Assembly (NCBI GenBank): GCA_013399895.1
Contig: VXBA01002855.1
Span: forward strand, 3,977,803-4,041,802
Source of the DNA: Serilophus lunatus
Lineage: Eukaryota > Chordata > Aves > Passeriformes > Eurylaimidae
Direction of reading: 5' to 3'
DNA length: 64,000 nt
The translations under genes and the position numbers were made by a program. The notes under the pieces are model-generated. The model did no database searches. It was given only the letters and a program-made list of their open reading frames with translations, and was not told where the DNA came from. Below are positions 56,701 to 64,000 of the stretch, one piece after another. Within the stretch, counting starts at the first letter, position 1, and each line of letters begins with the position of its first letter.

Positions 56701-59700
56701 TGTATTTGAGGAAGGGTTTTATTCAGCTTCTGGAAATTTTTGTTCAGTTACCTTCAAGAGCTGCTTATCAAACACATGAGTAATGAGGAGCTGCCCATTT
56801 GCTTGCACTATCTCAGAAACAAAGTTTAACAAAACTATAGACACTCATGGAGCCAGTGAATGTAAGAAAGAATCAGCTTTCTTCTGATTTACTGCTGCTG
56901 TTTTGCTTCTTCTCTCTCACCACTATCAATTTGAGCTGTCCTGGAGAAAGTGTCACTTGAAAGACCACAAGTAATTGTGGCTTCTTTGAATGATTCAACC
57001 AAGCCCACATAACCTTTCCAGTACTCAGCGCAAAACCCGAAGCTGTCCCTGGGTTTGGTGCTTTCCCCTCATCCTGTTGCTGCAAATGGCTGTGGGGGAG
57101 AATGTGCTGTATCAAAAACCACAGTTGTGGATGTGTTCTGGATCCAAATGACAAAGCATTAGTCATTGTTCTAACAATGTTGAACCAATTTGAGAGTGAA
57201 GGGGGATCTCAGAGTGGTGATGCATTGAGCAGTAGCTAGGAAAACCTAAAGCCACTCTGAATTTAAACCTTACATGATCAAAAGGAGACATTTGTTCTCA
57301 TTTTGTGAGCAGAAGGATCGGGACCTGGAACTGGCTGCTCGAATTGGACAAGCCCTTCTTAAGCGAAACCATCTTTTGATGGAACAGAATGAAGCACTGG
57401 AAGAACAGTTAGGACAAACTCTAGACAAAGTAAGTGATTGCTTTTCTTTCTTTTTTTCCTTTATTTAAATTTCGGTTTTCATGTTTTACTCTCTCCTTTT
57501 TTTTCTGTTTATGATGGCAGCAAGAGGATTAATAGAAATGTATTGTTTTATTGTGAAAGCAGGTGGTTGGTGCTCCCAGACTACAGAGATATGGTGGATG
57601 CCATTCTAATCATAATTGTTCAATCACCTTTCTCAGTCCAGCAGCTGACTGTGAAGGCTGGATATTGTAACTACTAAGAAATTATGAGGATGTTAGATAT
57701 CATTAGGGTGTATCAGATCATCCTTCTGTTTTCCCACCATTAAACTAAGCATCTAATCATGTAAGTCAGAATAAGAGGTTGTATCTGACATGTCATGTTA
57801 CATAACAACTTCACAAGTGAGGAAACAGCCAGAAAATGAGCTGACTTAATGGAGTGCTTACACTAAGAGTAAACAAATGAATAAATAAAATGTAATGAAA
57901 AGTGAATTCTGATCAAGATCTTCATCTTTTCCTGTAAGCACAAATTCCTGATCTAAGAATTTCTTTTGTTGTTCTTCCTTAAAAAAAGAATCAATAACCC
58001 TGTGGTCAACAGAGGTAGTCTGTTGCAGTGAAATGGATTCAGCTGCTTGTATAGAACAGTATGCTAGTAACAAAAATGTACTCATAATCAGCTGTAGGAC
58101 AGCATAAACTTAAGTATTCATATAAAACTTGAGATATGCAAAATAGAGTTTGGCTCAATGAGATCTATCTCTTTATTTGTTTTTAGTTGTCCTGTGATTC
58201 CTTTAATGTGGAGACTGGAGTATATCAGTCTATACCTGTAAATAGTGTCTCTCAGTCCTTTTTTTCCAGGAATTCAAGAGTTCAGAATAATGGTCATAGT
58301 CAAAATAATAGCTAGCATGTTAAAATGAAGACATGTGTCAAAGCAGCTGGAAAATTATTTTGAAGTAAACTATTTAAAAAAGTAGGTGCTGTTGTTCATT
58401 TATGTGGCATCTTGAATTTTCAGTATCCCTTGCAGTGATAAAATTAGCATTTTACGAACTTCCTGTAAAATAAATAGAGCTGTGAGCTGTTCTTTAGTCT
58501 CATTTTAGGCTTTTTTGTTCAGGAGGCTGCATAAATATTACACTGTAATATTGAGTACCTGAAGTACATTTCACGAGGTGGTGCCCTCCGTGTGTCATAG
58601 GTTAACCAGCTGCAGCATGAGCTGTCAAAGAAGGATGACCTGCTGCGCATTGTTTCCATTGCTTCTGAAGAGAGCGAAACGGATTCCAGCTGCTCCACAC
58701 CCCTTCGTCTCAACGAGTCCTTCAGTGTCTCACACGACCCCTTGCAGCTGGATGTCTTGCAGGATAAACTCAGAGAGCTGGAAGAGGAGAACCTTGCCCT
58801 CCGATCGAAGGTACGCCCACCTCGCAGTGTGTGCCACGTATGCTGGACATGAAACAAATCAGGATGGTTTAAATCCATCTTTGGGGTTTCTCTTGAAGTG
58901 AAGTGTGATTATTTTCTGTTGCTGTATACAAATCATACCCAGGTACTTCCCCTCCATGCCCAAATCCTTCTGCTCCCTTCGTTCCTCGTTATCTCCAGAG
59001 TTCTGTAACAGTCTGTTCTCAATGCATTTATGGTACATGAAAAAATATAGGAACAATATGTAAGCACCCAGCAAAACTAGTTAGACCCATCAAGCTTGTG
59101 AGCTTGTTTTGATATAAATCTGACTGCAATTAGCAGGAGTATTTTGGGAATTCCATTCTGTTGCCATTACATTTTTGTCAGATGATATTTCACATTAAGA
59201 GTTAATAAGCTTCCAATTAAATTATTTTAAAGACAAAGTTTTTTGACTGTGTGATTAGTTTCTGTATATTAGCTAGCCTCTCTTGTGTATAAAACATAAA
59301 TACTGTGTCATAAGAAGGTTAGAGTCTAAATGGCCAGAAAAAATGATGGCTAGAAAAGTCATGGAACCAATAGCAAAGGTTTCAAGAACTGGAATCTACA
59401 GTTGTAGTATCTTTTCTTTGGTAGTGAAGAGTGGAGCAGGTAAAAATAGTACATTGTTTAGAAGTGGGTTCTTTTGTTGTGTTTAGGAAAAGGGGCTGTT
59501 GTTTGTAAGGAAGGTGGTGGGGTTTTATTTAATGTGTGTTTGGTTTTTTAATTTTTTTATGTAAGCCTTTCCTAATATAAGCTTGTTACAGCAGTACAAC
59601 AGAGATTCCTATAATGTCAACAAAATATACTTACTTTTCCCCTTATTTTATCTCCAAATACTCAGCCTGAGAGGCACATGCTTCCTAAAATTCACTATGA

Positions 59701-62700
59701 CCAAATGGATAGTTAGTAGTGCTGTAGGATAAGAAAGAGAAGATCAGATGGCTTTTATTACACTTCTAACCCTGTCTGTGATTGCACAAGTTTACAAACC
59801 AGACAGGGATTAATTTAGTCCACCTTAGTGTGGAAAAATGGGGTGACAAGAGACTGCTATCATTCAGTGATACAACATTGGCTTGAAATAGCCTCAATCA
59901 CAGTAAGCCTATATTTGCTTTTTTATTTATTTTCATGTGACAGCATTATGTAAAGAAGTTTGTTTGCCTGCACTTGTGTAGCTGTACCAGTATTTGCTTG
60001 GATAATCTTTAAAGCTAAGTTGTGTGCTGTGAGTCACTTACTAGCAAACAGTCCTGAATATAGAAGATTTATCTGTGCTAAGTTTAATATTATCATCCTC
60101 ATAATCAAAATGGAAGTGTGGGAATCTAGTATGCTTGATATTGTTTAGATATGTTGTGATGTTTGGTCTCTGGCCCAGAAAATTTACAGGGAATATAGAG
60201 AAAAGCTGTTCTACCAAGAGTTTTTCAGTGCCATAAGAGATTTAGCTAACACCTTTCAGTATTCAAGATTTTTTTTACCTTAAGAAGTTTTGAGGCAGAT
60301 TTAATTATTTCTTATTACTTTCTTATTAATTATTTCTTATGTCTTAATTATTTATTATTTCTGATTACTGTCTTGGTTTACTTTCCCTACCAAATTACAT
60401 CTTTTTGCAACAATTTTTTATTAGAACCAAGAGATTAGGTTTTGTTGATTTGTCTATGTGCCTTTCACTCAAAGGACCTCTAAAATTCAGGGAAACAGGT
60501 TATGGTGGAAAAAAACAGATGCATAGAAATTATAAAGATAAATAGAAGGGAGACTCTTAAGTTGCAAGAATCTTAGAGGTAAAAATGTATGACATTATAG
60601 TTAAACTGAAATTGTTACTGATAAAGCTGTAATTTTCTTCAAGGCTTGCCATCTGAAGACAGAAACCATCACATATGAAGAGAAGGAACAGCAGCTGGTC
60701 AATGACTGTGTCAAAGAACTCCGTGAGTATCCAAGCTGTATCTTGCGGTGGCAAAATGGTATTTGAAATACTTATTGCCAACACCTTCAGTTAACCCTGA
60801 ACCAAAAAATGAGCTTCAGTAATTTATGCCAGTCATTCAAGTCTTGTTCTTACCCAAATGTAAAATTGTTTCTGTATTTCATCAAGTTGCACTCTAGCAT
60901 TTAAATTTGTGTGTATGTTGTGTTCATAAGAGAAAACGAACACAAAATCTAATGTTCCAAAACTTTCTAAACTGAAGCCTACAGACACTAGAAAATTGAC
61001 ACAATGTTCATCTTGTATATTCAACACACTTGTTACTGAAATGTATCAGTGCATAGACTCTTAAATCTATGAACTCCATTATTTTTAAAACATATGTATT
61101 ATGAACCAAAGCATTTAAATTAGCAAGTGTTTTGTAATTTGTCTAGAACAGTTGTTTGTATTTGCTTTGGTTCCTGCTTGTCTGCAAAGAATTGCAGCTA
61201 CTGTTATACTAGTGTATGTTAAGTATTCTGAAACAATAAGGAACAATGCTTTGTGGTGGTGATTGTGTGAACTGGTGGTACATTTTTTTTATCTGTAGTC
61301 ATTTGATGTGTACTACTAACTTTATGATAACATTAATCTTAAAATATAAAATAATATAATCTTAAAATATAAGATTATTTTTTTCTATACAACCACCATA
61401 AAGAAGACTGAGTTGCTGTTTTATTTTTCTTGTTCCAGGTGACCATAAAATACTATGAGTTAATGTTTAGTTGGTTCATTAACAGGCCTGCAATAGGTAC
61501 AACAAGGACTAAATGTGTAGTATGACCTTTATGCAAGATTGGTCGGACTTTCTTATTACTTTGCAATGCTTTCAGGTCAAGTATGTAAGCAAGATTAACT
61601 GCATAGAAATATCTCAGCTTTTTGAGTTGCTTTGTTGTCTCACTTGAGGCAGTGCTTACTCAGAGAAAAAAGAAACAGGAAATTGTATTGAGTATTGGAT
61701 TTTTGGGGAACAGATAGTGACCAGAATCAAGAGTGTGTGTTACGCTTGACATGGTCTGACAAAATGCCTTTGCTTACAACGAATAGTAAGTAATAATCTG
61801 ATTAATTCAGAACCTGACTTCTTCAGCATATTCAAGTCTGCCTTTGTTTATAGCAGCTCGCCTTGGATTTTATTGTGGTCATTTCACATATCTGTGATGT
61901 GTATTTCAAGTTCTGCGCACTTAGCTCTTCATATGTTACACCTGCATTTGAAGTTAACTCCTCCCCACTCCTCCTCCCCACTGTCTTTTCCTTATTTATG
62001 GCACTTACTCTTATGTATTAAGAATTGATTTCCTAAGAGTATTGGTTGTTGTACAGGTGGTTGTTGACTTGAACTTGTCCTTTCTGAGCTTGGAGTTTGA
62101 TTTGAAGTTTTTTCAAGTGTCGGGAGAAGGTCTCTACTAAGTTCCTTTTATGTTTTGTAGGGGAAACAAATGCTCACATTTCCAGGATATCGGAGGAGTT
62201 GTCAGAGAAGAGTGAGGAGGTGCTTCGCTACCAGGAAGAGATCTCCTCCCTCTTGTCTCAGATTGTTGATCTTCAGCATAAACTCAAAGAAGTAAGGGGA
62301 TGCTGCTAACAAGTGTCCCTGTGTGTGTGTGTGTGTGCAGCATGTGCATGCCAGTGCTTACAGCAGGCCAAAATTTACTTGCCAGCCAGGGGGGTTACAC
62401 TGCAAGAGAGTGGCTGTTCCAGGAAAGTATGGCAGAGGATCATCCTCTCAGGGAACTCAGCTGAGAAAATGATGAGCACCTTTTTGTGCTTTCAGAATGT
62501 GATCGAGAAGGAAGAGCTGAAACTTCACTTACAAGCCTCCAAAGATGCTCAGAGACAACTGACAGCAGAGGTACTTATGGCTTATATATATATATTTAGA
62601 TAAATGTTTGGAATAGAATACGAGAGAAAGAAAGTGAAGGGATATAGGACTTTTAGTCTTTCATTCATTGTGGTTGAAGTCATATGATTGGAGGAAAAGA

Positions 62701-63314
62701 ATAATTATTTAAGTTTACACAGAAACCTTTGTAGTTCACGGGAGTGTGAAAGGCAAGGAAGGTGTTTCAGGTAAGGAGGTCTTACTGTTCTTAGTGGTTA
62801 CAGGAAAAAGTGTTTTAGTGTGAATATTACTGATTATGTCAACAATACTGTAGCCCGTCACATTTTAAGGCAGTTCTGTTTTTTTGCTTCTTTTGCATCA
62901 GTTGTTACCGTATTTGCAGAGTTTTTCAATGTCTTGTTCTTCAAATTTCATCATATTTTTTCATCTTTGGAATCTCGATATGGACTTCATGCTTTGTCAC
63001 TAAAGTCATTATGGGTGCTTTGCTGACTCTTGTCCATTCCAGATGTTGAAATGTGCCATGTAGTTGGAAGAACATTAGAGTGTTGAATCAGTCAATAATG
63101 GTTACTATAGGAATTCATGCAGTTTCATTCTGTCTTCTCTTTGAAGAGATCATACATGACCTCTTTTCTCTTTCAGCTTCATGAGTTGCAAGATCGGAAT
63201 GCAGAGTGTCTGGGGATGTTGCACGAGTCACAAGAAGAGGCGAAGTTGCTGCGCAGCAGAGTCCGCTCTGTGGCTTGTCTCTGCCACTCCCAGTCCCGTG
63301 GAGCCTTTCCTGTG
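50749..63314 (+). CDS. TRAK2: TRAK2, mitochondrial trafficking adaptor (5' part, spliced)
   Basis: Nine coding segments join in frame: 50749-50785, 51768-51962, 56587-56657, 57313-57429, 58601-58810, 60644-60722, 62161-62291, 62496-62570 and 63177-63314. These give 351 codons of an expected 900 or so; the rest lies beyond the window. They encode the HAP1-N-type coiled coil, with heptad-rich stretches from about residue 100 to 345 and the dynein-binding CC1-box motif AARIG (residues 109-113). Family knowledge: TRAK1 and TRAK2 (Milton) link mitochondria, through Miro GTPases, to kinesin-1 and dynein-dynactin; TRAK2 also binds GABA-A receptor subunits and OGT. TRAK2 is preferred over TRAK1 because of LPEVELVSMLEEQLPDYQL, the ESETDSSCSTPLRLNESFS word and the position beside STRADB. 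Confidence 0.96.
51768..51962 (+). CDS. TRAK2: TRAK2 exon, N-terminal region
   Basis: A 195-nt exon between GACTTTCAG and GTGAGT. It encodes DDCSNEDLPEVELVSMLEEQ, LPDYQLRVDSL and DWIQSP, then a variable acidic tail. The DLPEVE word is shared by all TRAK/Milton proteins. Confidence 0.95.
52796..53280 (+). mobile_element. CR1 LINE, 5'-truncated, in TRAK2 intron
   Basis: The + strand reads the CR1 3' region in order: GGGCAACCAGGATGGTGAAG, GGCTGGACATTAGAAAGAGG, TTCTTCACCCAGAGG, GCTGGAACAGGCTCCCCAGG. It ends in the CR1 terminal direct repeats ATTCTGTGATTCTGTGA. The insertion is sense to TRAK2. Confidence 0.95.
56587..56657 (+). CDS. TRAK2: TRAK2 exon
   Basis: A 71-nt exon between CTCCTCAG and GTATGC. 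It encodes ILGTGNVEQKTYSDAEMVKR and LLAE, the lead-in to the coiled coil. An internal GTAATG is not used, since the frame and homology continue through it. Confidence 0.9.
57313..57429 (+). CDS. TRAK2: TRAK2 exon with CC1-box
   Basis: A 117-nt, phase 0-0 exon encoding KDRDLELAARIGQALLKRNH, then LLMEQNEALEEQLGQTLDK. AARIG fits the AAxxG CC1-box by which motor adaptors contact the dynein light intermediate chain. Confidence 0.96.
58601..58810 (+). CDS. TRAK2: TRAK2 exon, coiled coil
   Basis: A 210-nt, phase 0-0 exon between GTCATAG and GTACGC. It encodes VNQLQHELSKKDDLLRIVSI, ASEESETDSSCSTPLRLNES and LQDKLRELEEENLALRSK. The Ser-rich insert separates two helical stretches. Confidence 0.96.
60644..60722 (+). 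CDS. TRAK2: TRAK2 exon, coiled coil
   Basis: A 79-nt exon between TTCTTCAAG and GTGAGT, encoding ACHLKTETITYEEKEQQLVN, then DCVKEL. TYEEKEQQLV.DCVKELR is nearly invariant in TRAK proteins. Confidence 0.96.
61334..61378. repeat. AT-rich direct and inverted repeat
   Basis: AATCTTAAAATATAA occurs twice (61334-61348 and 61358-61372). The second copy runs into AAGATT, so it can also fold back on AATCTT. It lies in a TRAK2 intron. Confidence 0.6.
62161..62291 (+). CDS. TRAK2: TRAK2 exon, coiled coil
   Basis: A 131-nt exon after TTTTGTAG, encoding RETNAHISRISEELSEKSEE, VLRYQEEISSLLSQIVDLQH and KLKE. Donor GTAAGG. Confidence 0.96.
62323..62338. repeat. (GT)n microsatellite
   Basis: A short GT run just inside the TRAK2 intron after the exon ending at 62291. 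Confidence 0.85.
62496..62570 (+). CDS. TRAK2: TRAK2 exon, coiled coil
   Basis: A 75-nt, phase 0-0 exon after GCTTTCAG, encoding NVIEKEELKLHLQASKDAQR and QLTAE. Donor GTACTT. Confidence 0.95.
63177..63314 (+). CDS. TRAK2: TRAK2 exon, end of coiled coil (last exon in window)
   Basis: A 138-nt, phase 0-0 exon between TTTCAG and GTAACA. It encodes LHELQDRNAECLGMLHESQE and EAKLLRSR, then a diverged VRSVACLCHSQSRGAFPV corresponding to the SQS.G.F segment that precedes SLAAEIEG in TRAKs. The donor is placed by phase and homology. Confidence 0.88.
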
Positions 63315-64000
63315 GTAACAAACCCTGGGGCATGGCAAACACCAGCTGGCACTTACAGCCTGTGGTAGCACACAGCTCTAGGAGAAGAAAGGCCACTGTA
63401 GGAGCTCAGTGGGAGCTGTCGTGTAGTAGGCAAAGGAGCTGATCTGATGGCTTTTCAGTTCTTCAATGTGTATACTTGTGATCACGAGTTTTATGTACTG
63501 GGAAACTAACCATTCACTTGTCACATTCTGATACTAAAATTATTTTTCCCTTTTTTATGCCGTTTCTTTTTAATAAGGGAATTGGCATGTTTTGCAGCTT
63601 GTGCTCAGTTGTGCTAGTGTATTGTTCAATGTTGATGTGAATTTTATAACTTGACAGTGTTCTTTTAAGAAACGTAGCATTTTTCAAGAGTTCAAAGGAT
63701 ATTTTTTTCCTTTATGACAAATTTATGTCCTTGTGAGATTAAATTTTAACCATCAACAGTAATAATGCATGACCTAAGCCAATTGCCAGAGATGACTAAA
63801 CCAGTGGGAAAGGGTTAAAGGCATTTGTTTTCCTCTTCATATTAGTGTCAGGTATGTTCTGATTACTGTACTCAAAATAGCTGGGCTGTGCTGGGAATTC
63901 ATCACGTTTTGGTTGGTTGTTCTGTGTGTACATAGTCACTCACGTACATTCTTCACCTTGTAAGAAGTGCCCTTAGTATTGTAGCTTAACTAAAGAAACC
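63315..64000 (+). other. TRAK2: TRAK2 intron (downstream part)
   Basis: No further TRAK2 exon is visible before the window ends. The next expected peptide, SLAAEIEGTMRK, is not found in any frame by eye. Confidence 0.55.

Noticed and set aside
58519..58878. 119-codon minus-strand frame
   Set aside because: Shadow of the conserved TRAK2 exon 58601-58810 on the other strand.
1..64000. CRISPR arrays, bacterial operons, tRNA or rRNA genes, endogenous virus coding regions
   Set aside because: None seen. Gene structure is eukaryotic throughout, and the only mobile elements recognised are CR1 LINE fragments.

Overview
This is a window of a vertebrate nuclear genome, almost certainly a bird. Genes are split into short exons with GT-AG introns, two islands are CpG-rich, and there are three pieces of CR1-type LINE, the dominant avian retroposon. 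Protein matches are judged from remembered family sequences, not from a search. The species cannot be named from the sequence.

The window holds four genes of the block that lies on human 2q33, in the conserved order and relative orientation: MPP4 (+, 3' two-thirds, 580-14367), TMEM237 (+, complete apart from an uncertain first exon, about 15.5-27.9 kb), STRADB (-, complete coding region, 42811-37160) and TRAK2 (+, 5' part, 50749 to beyond the window). I rebuilt exons by hand from splice sites, reading phase and protein similarity. Totals are 413 codons plus stop for the MPP4 part, 386 plus stop for TMEM237 from its exon 2, 416 plus stop for STRADB, and 351 codons of TRAK2 so far.

Layout: 1-14.6 kb is MPP4, a MAGUK scaffold (end of PDZ, SH3, acidic HOOK region built from very small exons, guanylate-kinase-like domain). 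15.5-16.0 kb is a CpG island, the likely TMEM237 promoter. 17.9-27.9 kb is TMEM237, a four-helix ciliary transition-zone membrane protein. 28-37 kb has no gene I can support. It holds an old CR1 fragment, a GC-rich 34-bp minisatellite next to a short promoter-like patch, and a poly(A) tract. Mammals carry C2CD6 in this interval and I see no C2CD6 exon here. 37.2-45.3 kb is STRADB, a pseudokinase. A head-to-head CpG island at 45.05-46.1 kb, interrupted by a 476-base assembly gap, serves STRADB and TRAK2. 46-64 kb is TRAK2, a mitochondrial motor adaptor.

The four genes do not form a pathway; they are a conserved neighbourhood. The most interesting details are two microexons, 9 nt in MPP4 and 11 nt in TMEM237. 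Each is needed to keep its reading frame, and skipping either creates a stop codon exactly at the new junction. I found no undescribed biological system, and most of the window is ordinary intron.
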